From Callorhinus ursinus (lineage: Eukaryota; Chordata; Mammalia; Carnivora; Otariidae): DNA of 64,000 nucleotides. The notes below the pieces were generated by a model. That model ran no database searches. It saw only the letters and a list, made by a program, of their open reading frames with translations, and had not been told where the DNA came from. How positions within the stretch are numbered: the first letter of the stretch is position 1; each line of letters starts with the position of its first letter. Position numbers and translations under genes: made by a program. Shown piece after piece: positions 45,337 to 55,345 of the stretch. Location of the stretch: the NCBI RefSeq assembly GCF_003265705.1, contig NW_020313168.1:6559471-6623470 (forward strand), read 5' to 3'.

Positions 45337-45628
45337 ATTTTATTCTTTTAAAGTAGGCTCCACAACCCTAAGATCAAGACCTGAGCTGAGATCAAGAGTC
45401 AAATGCTTGGGCACCTGGGTGGCTCAGTTGGTTAAGCGACTGCCTCTGGCTCAGGTCATGATCCTGGAGTCCCGGGATCGAGTTGCACATCGGGCTCCCT
45501 GCTCAGCGAGGAGCCTGCTTCTCCCTCTAACCCTCCCCCCTCTCATGTACTCTCTCTTTCAAAATAAATAAATAAACCTTTATAAAAAAGAAGTCGAATG
45601 CTTAACCGACTGAGCCACCCACACGTGC
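45337..45628 (-). mobile_element. SINEC split by a SINEC in the opposite orientation
   Basis: An antisense short SINEC (TTTTAAAGTAGGCTCC to ACTGAGCCACCC) is split by a sense SINEC (45,409-45,588; GGGCACCTGGGTGGCTCAG). The break is flanked by AGTCAAATGCTT and AGTCGAATGCTT, the target-site duplication of the inner copy. Confidence 0.92.
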
Positions 45629-46290
45629 CTCCCATTGTGGCTTTAAATCCAATTTCTCAGATGACTAATGAGGCTGCACACCTTTTCATATGCTCATTAG
45701 CTATTCATATATCTCCCTTAGTGAAGTATCTGTTCCAATCTTTGGCCTATTTTAAAAAACTGATTTGCTTACCTTTGTTATCAGTGGTTTATAAGAGGTC
45801 TTCATACATTCTTGATGTTCAATGTCTATAGTCTGTGGCGAGACACATGTCTTGCTTATATTCTTCCCTTGCCTCTTCATCTTCTAAATGATGCCACTTA
45901 ATGAACAGAAAATTTTAGTTTGGATGAAATTCAATCTGAAATTCAATTTATGGTGGTGCTTTTTTGTCCTAAGAAAGTAATTGTCTACTTCAAGGTTGGA
46001 AAGATATTCTCTTAAGCTTTTTTTCCTAAAAGCCTTATGGGTCTGGCCTATATGTTTAGGTCTGTGATCATTTTTAAATTAATCAATGAATTAATTCTAA
46101 TTAATTCATGTGTATAGAGTGAATAGAGGTCAAGGTTTATTTTTTTCCATGTGGATATTCAGTTGTTCCAGCACTTTTTCCTTTTGCATGGAATTGCTTT
46201 TGGTGTCTTGATCGAAAATCAACTGGCCATGTATATGTGAGTCTCTGTACTGTTCAGGTGTCTCTATACGTTTTCATGGATCTGTTAGTA

Positions 46291-46964
46291 TGACCTTGCC
46301 TGGAGATTTAGGGTGACAACAGACAATTAAATATGCAACCTCCTAACCAATGAGCAGAGAAAGCCCCAAGAAGCTTTTGTGGCTGCATCTCACCATTGTT
46401 TACATTCCTCAATTTCCCCGGAGCATTCCCCCTGTCCCCTCCCTCTGCTCCCCCAACTTGAGCTCACCCTGAAACTACTATGGAATCTGGGAATCAAAAC
46501 TGTAGGCTAGATTTAGAAGCAACTGTGCAATGTTGAATAGTTCCTAAGTTACCACTTGTGTAGATCTTTGTGGTTTCTGGATTAAAAGCTTGTTTTTTGT
46601 TCTTGTCTTGCTGACTAGTGTGGACCGTGCATTGAATGTAAGTGGGCATGTGTGGCAGTCCTTTGCATTTGACTGTAAGTCTTGGTATGTGTTCTTCTAT
46701 GGGGTTCACCAACTAGGCAACTGGGATCTGCAGGTAGAAACTTCCACATGTGCCTGGAGATATCCAGAACCATTGTGATCCTCGGAGTCCTATCTATGAT
46801 GTTTCTGGGGTTTCTAAAAAGGAGGCGAGTGCACTGAGGTGCAGTTGACAGCACCCTTAATTCAGAGTGGTTACTCAGAGAAAGGTCAGGGAGGGGAATG
46901 GCTGTTCTTTTTATCTTCGTGGGCCTCTTTTGACCAATAGAGTTTGAAAACAAACTGGCTGAAA
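46291..46964. other. Unassigned DNA
   Basis: No recognised exon or repeat. Confidence 0.35.
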
Positions 46965-47180
46965 GCACAGGGTTTGGGGACAGAGGGATGGAGTTTGAAC
47001 TCTGACTCTGTTACCTCTTGGCTTTTTTATTTTAGATAAATCACTTAGTCGTGCTAAGACTCAGTTTTCTCATCTGCAAAATGGGCATAATAATTGTTCC
47101 TTCTTCATAGGGCTATTGTCAGAAAGAGGTAAGATAATAGATTCAATCTTTCAATAAATATGGGTCATTATTATAATTAT
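46965..47180 (+). repeat. MIR
   Basis: GAGTTTGAACTCTGACTCTG, AGACTCAGTTTTCTCATCTG and TAGGGCTATTGTCAGAAAGA match MIR. Confidence 0.87.
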
Positions 47181-47264
47181 TTATAAACATTTACTAAGCA
47201 CATTGATCCTAAATAATCCAGCAGCCACAGGTGCTTCCTATCCCTTGACCCTGTGACAAACTCT

Positions 47265-47455
47265 GATGTTCAAACATGAAGTTAGGCAAAAGTTGGCTCA
47301 AATGCCTCCTCTTTCACTGTGGGTCACTGTGAACTTGGACGTATCATACAACTTCTCTGAGTCTCAGTTTCTCCATCAGTACAATGGGGTTACAGTATCT
47401 CCCATGGAGAGCTGCCTTGAGGTCTCTCATATAGCAGGCTCTCAACAAATGTTGA
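47265..47455 (+). repeat. MIR
   Basis: GAACTTGGACGTATCATACA, GAGTCTCAGTTTCTCCATCA and CATAGGATACC mark a diverged MIR. Confidence 0.65.
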
Positions 47456-47494
47456 TTCTCTTTCCATTCATAGGATACCATCCCTCCCATTTAA

Positions 47495-47497
<3 letters not shown>

Positions 47498-47533
<36 letters not shown>
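47498..47533. repeat. (GT)n microsatellite
   Basis: About 17 GT units just upstream of the CD300 Ig pseudo-exon. Confidence 0.95.
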
Positions 47534-47534
<1 letters not shown>

Positions 47535-47602
47535 GGTGTCAGAGTGTGGCATTTCTGGGCCACAGTGAGGGCTGAGAAGATATGTGGGCATTTGTTTTTC
47601 AG

Positions 47603-47895
47603 ATGACTTCTTAGTGAAAAGGTGTGGCCAGGAGAGTGGCCTGAAGAGGGTCAACAGAATGCCAGCATGGGGTGGGCTGGGAGCTGGGAAACACTGGTAC
47701 TGGGGAGCCACTTGGGATTCCTTTTCCTACATCATTAAGACCAAAGGAACTGGAGAAAAAGAGAAGAGAAACCAGGTCTCCATTACAGATGATCACAGTC
47801 AGCACACCTACACTGTCACCATGGAGAATCTGCAGGACTGTTGGTGATGTTGACACTTACTGGCACACCATAGAAAAGTACTTGAAGGATCTGAT
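47603..47895 (+). pseudogene. CD300-family Ig V-domain exon, decayed
   Basis: A strong acceptor-like tract (TTTGTTTTTCAG, ending 47,602) precedes sequence aligning with the V-type Ig exon of CD300 (CMRF35-like) leukocyte receptors. The best part, 47,689-47,835, reads GKHWYWGATWDSFSYIIKT, then KGTGEKEKRNQVSITDD, then HSQHTYTVTMENLQD; compare family motifs KYWCRGA.WDSC..IVKT, RVSI.DN and FTVTMEDL. A one-frame jump then gives DVDTYWHTIEKY, the counterpart of DADTYWCGIEK. The first part (47,603-47,688) keeps only GQESG and needs indels. All four cysteines of the two CD300 disulfides are lost: the VQC cysteine is gone, YWC is WYW, DSC is DSF and the final YWC is YWH. Two frames are needed to read through. 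Live members sit on myeloid cells and bind lipids. I cannot assign an orthologue; CD300LF or a CD300C/LD-like paralogue are the candidates by position. Confidence 0.8.
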
Positions 47896-48129
47896 TCTCT
47901 CTCCCTTTCTCTCTAGAATAATTTTGGGGCAGGTGGTCTTTGGCAGGTATACATGGAAAGGAGAGCCATTGGCATTGCCTCTGTTACCCATTTTCTTGAC
48001 AAATTTGGGTCCCTGCAGTGTGTGGTGATCGTGTGTGTGTCTTATGGTGACCATCATGAGTGTCATCCACCTCTGGTTGCATAAGAAGGTGGGAAAGAAG
48101 CTGCAGAGAAGGGGAGTGTGGTATGAAAG

Positions 48130-48312
48130 TCAACCTTGGCAGGTCTGAGCTCAAATCCAGCTCTTCCCTCATGAGCTATGAGTCTCTGAGAGAACCACTC
48201 CTTTGAACCTGCTTCTGCATCTCTTAAGTGAGGTTGATCACAGGGTTGGGAGGATTAAACAAGATGACCATTAGGAGCAATTTGAGCAGTGCCTGGCAAC
48301 AGTAAGTACCTG
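48130..48312 (+). repeat. MIR
   Basis: GAGCTCAAATCCAGCTCTTC, CAGGGTTGGGAGGATTAAAC and GCAGTGCCTGGCAACAGTAA match MIR. Confidence 0.85.
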
Positions 48313-48509
48313 AGAGCAACTTTTCATAAATGTCCATCTTAATTCCAGGTGGACCCATGCTGCTTATGGCACCACGTCTGATGGCTCTTGACCTCCTTTG
48401 CTGGTCAATGACCCTGCACCCCTCAAGGCTATGGTGGGATACTCTACAGGTAACTCCTCTGGAGGGAGAACTGGAGGGAGAAATGTGGGTTGATGCAGGG
48501 AGGTCATGA

Positions 48510-48546
48510 GAGAAGACACTTTTTTTTTTTTTTTGAGAAGACACTT
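48510..48546 (-). mobile_element. Poly(T)-only insertion with 12-bp target-site duplication
   Basis: Thirteen T (48,522-48,534) are flanked by perfect GAGAAGACACTT at 48,510-48,521 and 48,535-48,546. This is the footprint expected if L1-type reverse transcription copied only the poly(A) tail. Confidence 0.7.
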
Positions 48547-49257
48547 ATTTGGTCTGGTTTCTTTACTCAGACATAAAAACGGTGCTAATCATGACCTTAC
48601 CTGACCCAGATTTCTTGTCCGGGAGTGAACTGGGTAAGGCGGACATTCACGCTTTGGTAGGGAAAGCTTGAATCAGTGTCTCTGATGGTTCTTATTCTTT
48701 CCCTGGGAAAACTCATGGGCATAATAAGCCTTTGCCTTGGGCTCTCTTGGTATTTAGCCTCCTCAGGTTTGCGAGGGCCTCCAGGGCTTATTGAGAAACC
48801 AGATTATGGGAATGTGCCATTCACATCTCAGCACTGCTGAGTTCCTCTTCTGTTGGGTTCCTATGGGAACAAGTTAAGTCATGGTGGTCGGTGGGCAGAG
48901 GCAGGTACCAATGTTCCAGTTTGTCCAGTGATGTTGGGTTGACAGAAGCAGAGGCAGAGCAGGAGCCAATGGTGGCACCATCCAGTCAGTACAAGCCTCC
49001 TCAAGGTGGGGCAGGGTGGGGTTTACCTCACTAGGGCTGGAACAACCTGGGTATTGGGATAGGAATGCAAGGGGCTTGTCTGGACCCAGACTAAACTGCT
49101 TCTGTGTTCCTGACCTGGGAGGAAGTCCCAAGTGTAAGACAATGTGGTGGGGCATGAGCACCTGAAGCCCATGGTAAGAAAGAAGAAAATAGCAGGGAAA
49201 CCTCATTCTGATATTCATCTCAATTTTTCTTCTCTTACCTTGACCTCTGGCTGTCAA
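48547..49257. other. Unassigned DNA
   Basis: No exon or repeat recognised. It would fall in an intron between the CD300-like Ig and transmembrane exons. Confidence 0.4.
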
Positions 49258-49403
49258 GATCTCTAGTGACATCCTCCTCCCAAACCTGAAGATCAACTTT
49301 CCCATCTGTCCCATTTGATATTGTTGACTGCTCCTTTTGGGAAACTTTGCCTTATCATACCCCCTGGGTCTCCTGTGTCTCTGAATTTAATTTTTAGGTT
49401 TTC

Positions 49404-51322
49404 TTTTTTTTTTATTTTATTTTATTATGTTATGTTAGTCACCATACAAGACATCATTAGTTTTTGATGTAGTGATCCGTGATTCATTGTTTTCACACAA
49501 CACCCAGTGCTCCATGTAGTACATGCCCTCCTTAATACCCATCACCGGCTAACCCATCCCCTTACTCTCCTCCCCTCTAAAACCCTCAGTTTGTTTCTCA
49601 GAGTCCATAGTCTCTCATGGTTTGTCTCTCCCTTCGATTTCCCCCCCTTCATTTTTCCCTTCCTTCTAATGTCCTCCATGCCATTCCTTATGTTCCACAA
49701 ATAAGTGAAACCATATGATAATTGACTTTCTCTGCTTGACTTATTTCATTTAGCATAATCTCCTCCAATCTCATCCATGTTGATGTAAAAGTTGGGTATT
49801 CATCCTTTCTGATGGCTGAGTAATATTCCATTGTATATATGGATCACATCTTCTTTACCCATTCATCTGTTGAAGGGCATCTCGGCTCTTTACACAGTTT
49901 GGCTATTGCAGACATTACTGCTATGAACATTGGGGTTCACATGGCCCTTCTTCTCACTACATCTGTGTCTTTGGGGTAAATACCCAGTAGTGCAATTGCT
50001 GGGTCATAGGGTAGCTCTATTTTTAATTTTTTGAGGCACCTTCACACTGTTTTCCAAAGTGGTTGTACCAACTTGCATTCCCAGCAACAGCGTAAGAGGG
50101 TCCCCCTTTCTCCACAACCTCTCCAACATTTGTTGTTTCTTGCCTTGTCAATTTTTGCCATTCTAACTGGTGTAAGGTGGTATCTCAATGTGGTTTTGAT
50201 TTGAATTTCCCTGATGGCTAATGATAATGAACATTTTTTCATGTGTCTGTTAGCCTTTGTATGTCTTCTTTGGAGAAGTGTCTGTTCATGTCTTCTGCCC
50301 ATTTTTTGACTTGATTATTTGTTTTTTGGGTGTTGAGTTTGAGAAGTTCTTTATAGATCTTGGATACCAGCCCTTTATCTGTAGTGTTGTTTGCAAATAT
50401 CTTCTCCCATTCTGTGGGTTGCCTCTTTGTTTTATTGTTTCCTTTGTTGTGCAGAAGCTTTTTATTTTGATGAAGTCCCAAAAGTCCATTTTTGCTTTTG
50501 TATCACTAGCCTTTGGAGATGTATCTTGAAAGAAGTTGCTGTGGCTGATGTCAAAGAGGTTACTGCCTATGTTCTCCTCTAGGATTTTGATGGATTCCTG
50601 TCTCACATTGAGGTCTTTCATTCATTTTGAGTTTATCTTTATGTATGGTGTTAGAGAATGGTCGAGTTTCATTTTTCTGTATATAGCTGTCCAATTTTCC
50701 CAGCACGATTTATTGAAGAGACAGTCTTTTTTCCTGCTTTGTCAAAGATTATTTGACCATAGAGTTGAGGGTCCATATCTGGGCTCTGTATTCTGTTCCA
50801 TTGGTCTATATGTCTGTTTTTGTGCCAGCACCATGTTGTCTTGGTGATCATTGTTTTGTAATATAGCTTGAAATCAGGCAATGTGATGACTCCAGCTTTG
50901 TTTTTCTTTTTCAACATTTCCTTGGTGATTCGGGGTCTTTTCTGATTCCATACAAATTTTAGGATTGTTTGTTCCAGCACTTTGAAAAATGTCATTGGAA
51001 TTTTGATCGGGATGGCATTGAAGGTATAGATTGCTCTGGGTAGCATAGATATTTTAACAGGATTGTTTGTTCCAGCACTTTGAAAAATTTCATTGGAATG
51101 GCATTGAAGGTATAGATTGCTCTGGGTAGCATAGATATTTTAACAATGTTTATTCTTCTGATCCATGAGCATGGAATATTTTTCCATCTTTTTGTGTCTT
51201 CTTCAGTTTCTTTCATGAATGTTCTGTAGTTCCTAGAGTATAGATCCTTTACCTCTTTAGTTAGGTTTATTCCGAGATATCTTATGGTTTTTGGTGCTAT
51301 TGTAAATGGAATCGTTTTCTTC
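49404..51322 (-). mobile_element. Carnivore L1, 5'-truncated, antisense, about 1.9 kb
   Basis: Contains the 3' end and the C-terminal part of ORF2. Minus-strand frames carry L1 landmarks such as [50 protein letters not shown] and [14 protein letters not shown]. The reading frame is broken several times. A tandem duplication lies at 50,961-51,144. Orientation is opposite to the CD300 exons. Confidence 0.9.
50961..51144. repeat. Tandem duplication inside L1 ORF2 (98 + 86 bp)
   Basis: Both units start AGGATTGTTTGTTCCAGCAC and end AGCATAGATATTTTAAC. The second unit lacks about 12 bases after TCATTGGAAT and has one G-to-T change. Confidence 0.93.
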
Positions 51323-52398
51323 ATTGGCTCCTCTTCCTCGGTCAACTCTTTAAATACCAAGGTCTTCCAATATCCCCGTCTTCTTCTTGGTATGCAGCAG
51401 AGGTTCTCTTGTATATCCTGGTCATTCTGACACATACTTCAGTGGGAGAATGTGCTTTTCCAACCCTGGATGGATTTTCATCCATTCTGTTGGTCTCACT
51501 AAGCCCCTCTGTCAAACTCTCCAGTCAACATATCCACCTTCTACCTCTCTCTTGAACATCCACCAGGACTTCTTCACACCACTGTTCCTGAAGCCCCTCC
51601 AACTCCCCATGTCCCAGACCACACTTCTCACTTCCTTCCCAGCCTCTTCCCTGCAGCCTCCTTGACTCAGTTCATGGTGTCCTCAGCCCCATCTTTATAA
51701 AAGCTAGACACCTTAGATTCTTTTTTTGGCTTCTAATCTTTCACCTCCACTGGGTCAAAAGTCTTGTCAATTCTACCTTTATGTAATAACTCAATTTTTT
51801 TGTCAATTCTCATAACCACTCTTGTGAGTGGGATTTTTATTACCAGCCTCTCCACTTTCCAGTCCACCCCACATATCTCTGTAGGAGAGGTCTCTTTCTA
51901 AACCTCATCCTGATCAATAATTCATTTGCTTAAAAACTTTCAGGGGTTACTTGCACCGTAGGGTGCAGTTTGAGGCCCCCCATGACCAATTCCTCTGCTA
52001 ACCTCTGTAGCTTTATCACTCCCCACTCCCATGGCACCCCGTGCTCCAGTCATGATGGATTGACCAACCTCTCATCTTCTCCTTCTGGTTTCTTCTAAGT
52101 GCTTGATCTGGCTCTTCTGGCTGTAAAAATCTTTTCCTCTTTTAAGACCTACTCAGCATCTCCTCCTCTGGGAAGCCTCCCCTGATCGGTCCAGCCATCG
52201 ATGGTCATGCCCATCCTTTGGGTTTTCCTTACTCTTAGCATATTTTGCTATGGTTGGTTGTCTAAGTCCCACTGGGGCTGGGGGCTGCCCTGTTAATCTT
52301 TGTATTCCCCCATCCTTGGTACTGGGTTTGCCCTAGGGTAGATATTTTGCAAAGTTTGGTTGATTGTTGCTGAGTGAAGCACATCTTAAGACTAGGTA

Positions 52399-52637
52399 CT
52401 TCTACAGGCATTTCTTTCTTCTTTCTTTTTCTTTTCTTTTTTTTTTTTTTTAAGATTTTATATTATTTATTTGACAGAGAGTGAGAGAGCACAGGCAGGG
52501 GTGTGGCAGACAGAGGGAGAGGGAGAAGCCAGCGCCCTGCTGAGCGGAGATCCCAACACGGGGCTCGATCCCAGGACCCTAGGCAGATGCTCAACCGACT
52601 GAGCCACCCAGGTGCCCCTCTACAGGCATTTCTTTGT
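52399..52637 (-). mobile_element. SINEC, antisense, with target-site duplication
   Basis: Flanked by TCTACAGGCATTTCTTT near 52,401 and 52,619; the body runs to GACTGAGCCACCCAGGTGCC. Confidence 0.93.
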
Positions 52638-52980
52638 TGCATCTTTGCTACACAAATCAAAGCCCAGTCTCTTGGTAATCTGTTGACAAGCAAGTGGGAT
52701 ATAACAGCACACATTAATATTGGTCTGCTTTTGACAAATTTCACTCCTTTGACCTTGAAGTGAGTTGTTCAATGAACAACAGCATCAAAGGAAAACATTC
52801 TTGGTCAAATGAAGAATCAAGAAGGGACCTGCATTGGGAAATTTACCACAAATGACACAAAAACAAATGTTTGATGGAAAAACAGCTTCAAAACAAATTT
52901 CCATGGAAGACCAAAAGCTTAAAGGTGATTGTTGAGAAGCTTCTATCCTGGAGCCTGTCTGTGCTGACCAAATGGTTCAT
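52638..52980. other. Unassigned DNA
   Basis: No recognised feature. Confidence 0.35.
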
Positions 52981-53200
52981 TTTTTTAAAGATTTTATTTA
53001 TTTATTTGACAGAGAAAGACACAACGAGAGAGGGAACACAAGTAGGGGGAGTGGGAGAGGGAGAAGCAGGCTTCCCACGAAGCAGGGGCTCGATCCCAGG
53101 ACTCTGGGATCGTGACCTGAGCCGAAGGCAGATACTTAACGACTGAGCCAAAGGCAGATGCTTAACAACTGAGCCGAAGGCAGATGCTTAACTAACCCCC
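52981..53200 (-). mobile_element. SINEC with triplicated head segment, antisense
   Basis: The body is normal to about 53,120. Instead of ending in GCCACCCAGGCGCCCC, the segment GAGCC(G/A)AAGGCAGAT(A/G)CTTAAC then occurs three times (near 53,118, 53,145 and 53,172). The usual 5' head is missing. Confidence 0.87.
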
Positions 53201-53545
53201 TGGGAGGAGAAAATCAGATAATAGACAGAAGTGCTTTGAAAAGTCAAAAGTGCCATCCTAATGGAAGTCATTATCCCATGAGTGGTTTGTAGACTGTTTT
53301 TTCGTAATGTAGTGTAGCCTCAGTTACTTTGTGGCCTTCAAATGGCAGAGAGAGGGGTAGAAAAGTGTCTCGAAATGGATGTTTCCCTGTCCTACTTTAA
53401 CATCTTTCTCACCTGGTAGACTTCTTCTGTGGCTCTAAATGGACCAGTTATTAAAGATTGTGGGTTAGGGATCACAGTAGACCCTGAGGAAGAAACAGAG
53501 GAACAGATGAGCCACTCATCACCTGTCCCCATGTCCCTCCCACAG
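53201..53545. other. Unassigned DNA before the transmembrane exon
   Basis: No repeat recognised; ends in the polypyrimidine tract and AG acceptor used by the CD300-like terminal exon. Confidence 0.4.
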
Positions 53546-53657
53546 GTCCCTGCTCATCAGCCTTTCCTCCCTGCTTCTGCTCCTGCTGAAAGTGTCCCTA
53601 CTCCTTAACCTGCTCTGTGTTATGATCTGGGTGAAGTGGCTTCAGAAAGGCGGCTGA
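53546..53657 (+). CDS. CD300-like transmembrane/terminal exon (gene fragment)
   Basis: After a good acceptor (CCCATGTCCCTCCCACAG, ending 53,545) a phase-1 exon reads SLLISLSSLLLLLLKVSLLL then NLLCVMIWVKWLQKGG and stops at TGA 53,655-53,657. It is a leucine-rich membrane helix with one lysine in its core and a short basic cytoplasmic end. This layout resembles the terminal transmembrane exon of short-tailed CD300 members (CD300C/LD/E type, LLLV.LK.PLLL..L.AVLWV), whose charged residue pairs with an ITAM adaptor; a lysine suggests a DAP12-type partner. It does not resemble the long ITIM tail of CD300LF. The frame has no lesion, but the nearest upstream Ig exon (47.6 kb) is destroyed, so it is probably the intact tail of a pseudogene unless undetected exons exist. 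Two plus-strand AATAAA signals follow at 54,121 and 54,409. Confidence 0.55.
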
Positions 53658-54430
53658 GGGGAGTTGGAACAAAGACCTCTATTTTTTGTCTACAACCGCC
53701 TCTGATGACAGTTATTTAGAGGAGCCAAATTTTTGACCCTCAGCACTCAGTCCTTTCTGATGGGCTTAAGAGGATACTCAGAGCTGATGGCTCATCTATA
53801 CCTGTGGCCTCTGATGAGTGACCAACATCAAACCACCACCAGATTATGCTTGAGGCAGTGGTACCACTCCCCAAATGGACAATGATATAGGATGACGCTG
53901 GTGTAAAACTAAGGTTCTGCTTGATCAAGCCAACACGGACCCTAAACTGGAGATTTCCATTTATCTCCCCAGGGCTCAAGATCTGGAACCATTTCCTATT
54001 CCAGGAAGCTGTCTGGGGCAGCAGTCCTGCTTACCTGATCTGCCTTTACTATTGTTTATGTATTTATCAGTTGATCTCCCTTCTTTGATTCTAAATGTTG
54101 GTGTTTCTAAATGTTGGTAGAATAAACTCACAAGAGCACTGTCTTACTTCTGAGTCCCTAGAACCTATCTAGTGCCTGGAACATGGCAGGCACTGAAAGA
54201 ATGAATATTCATTCAATGACAGGATAAATGAATCATGCTGTTGCTCTTTCCTAAAGGTTGTAGACACAGGAGGGAGGTGGTCAGAGATCCATGACTGGTA
54301 CTGAATCTCACACTGACTGTAGGAGTGGAGGGTGTAGATACATGAGTACTGGATGTGACCCATGGGATCAGTCTTACAGAAGAATTAGCTGCCATGCTTT
54401 CTCAATGAAGAATAAAGCCTTTACCAGGAT
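53658..54430 (+). other. Putative 3' UTR of the CD300-like fragment
   Basis: The stretch after the terminal-exon stop has no SINE or recent L1 insertion and carries AATAAA at 54,121-54,126 and again near 54,409. An L2 LINE fragment overlaps about 54,140-54,235. The 3' UTR assignment depends on the transmembrane exon being real; no transcript evidence is available. Confidence 0.3.
54140..54235 (+). repeat. L2 3' end, sense
   Basis: AGTGCCTGGAACATGGCAGG, CACTGAAAGAATGAATATTC. Confidence 0.75.
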
Positions 54431-55234
54431 CTATGAAAACTGCTTTTCCCTTGCCCTTTACTAGCTTATGGGGGTGATGGAAGTGAGACCCCACTTACAC
54501 TTCATTCTTGGCACTAGACTCCCATCCCTGTCAAAGCTTTTGGTAGTGCCTGGGGGGTGTCTCAGGGATGGTTGGCACAGAGCCTGGGCCATCTTCTATT
54601 CCTGCTCACTGAAGTCACCTGGGTGAAACACCACTGCCATGGCAGCTGGCATACCCCTGAACACCAGTGTCAATGTCTCCAGGTGAGCTCAGATCTGCTG
54701 GCTCTTGGGGCCCCAGAGTGGCCATGCTGTGTCCTTCTTCCTGTTTCTGTATCATACTTTGACATGAGGCCCTGAGGCTGTGTTACCTGTCCCTCCCTAT
54801 GTCACAGAGGACTGGTGAGGACAGATTTATCAGCTGCTACCTGTAGCTACCTTCCTCACAGGCTAGGCCCAAGCTCAGGTGCAGGAAGAAGGGCTTTGAG
54901 AGATCCCTGGCTGTCATCCCCTTCCCCTGCTTCTTCTGATCTCAAGCTCTTTTCTCCAATGTAGATGGACCCTTGGAGTCCACCTGGAGTCTGTCTGCTT
55001 CCTGGTTCATCAGACATGGCTGGGCATGTCTCTGGACAGTCTACGCTGGGACGCCTGTCATGTTTATATGAAGTGGTCGGGTGACTAATGTAGGGATGAC
55101 CTGTTTCTATAGGGCAACTAATGTCTCAAACTAATTCTGGGGGCATGCTTGGGGGTCATTGTACCATTTCACATGGTTTTGGAAGGCAATTATCAGGTGG
55201 ATGCTGAGCCCTGCCTCTGGTTGTCAGGTAAATG
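54431..55234. other. Unassigned DNA
   Basis: GC-moderate sequence, no recognised exon. A 72-codon plus-strand frame (54,557-54,775) has no family resemblance. Confidence 0.35.
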
Positions 55235-55345
55235 GACATTCATTCATTCATGTATTCACATAGCACATGTTTACTGAGCACCTGTTATGAGCCAGTCACT
55301 ATACTAAATGCTGGGACTATTAAGATGAATCATACATGATACCTG
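55235..55345 (-). repeat. L2 3' end, antisense
   Basis: CATTCATTCATTCATGTATT, TTTACTGAGCACCTGTTATG and GCCAGTCACTATACTAAATG are L2 landmarks. Confidence 0.82.

Larger units (their letters stand above)
44815..46290 (-). mobile_element. Old L1M, antisense, with SINECs
   Basis: GACACGGCATCTCATTGTGG, TGAGGCTGCACACCTTTTCA, TCTTTGGCCTATTTTAAAAA, AAGAGGTCTTCATACATTCT and AAATCAACTGGCCATGTATA are the antisense ORF2 landmarks in order, interrupted by SINECs at 45,155-45,625. Confidence 0.75.
49258..52385 (+). repeat. Ancient CR1/L2-like LINE, split by a recent L1
   Basis: The left part (49,258-49,400, with the remains of an FDTVDH-type RT motif near ATTGTTGACTGCTCC) continues at about 51,323 (GGCTCCTCTTCCTCGGTCAA) and runs to 51,700. 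51,880-52,385 is a classical sense L2 3' end (AACTTTCAGGGGTTACTTGC, TTTGGTTGATTGTTGCTGAG). Whether these are one element or two adjacent ones is unclear. Confidence 0.6.

Noticed and set aside
43193..47602. CD300 signal-peptide exon upstream of the Ig pseudo-exon
   Set aside because: No ATG followed by a short hydrophobic run and a proper donor could be supported.
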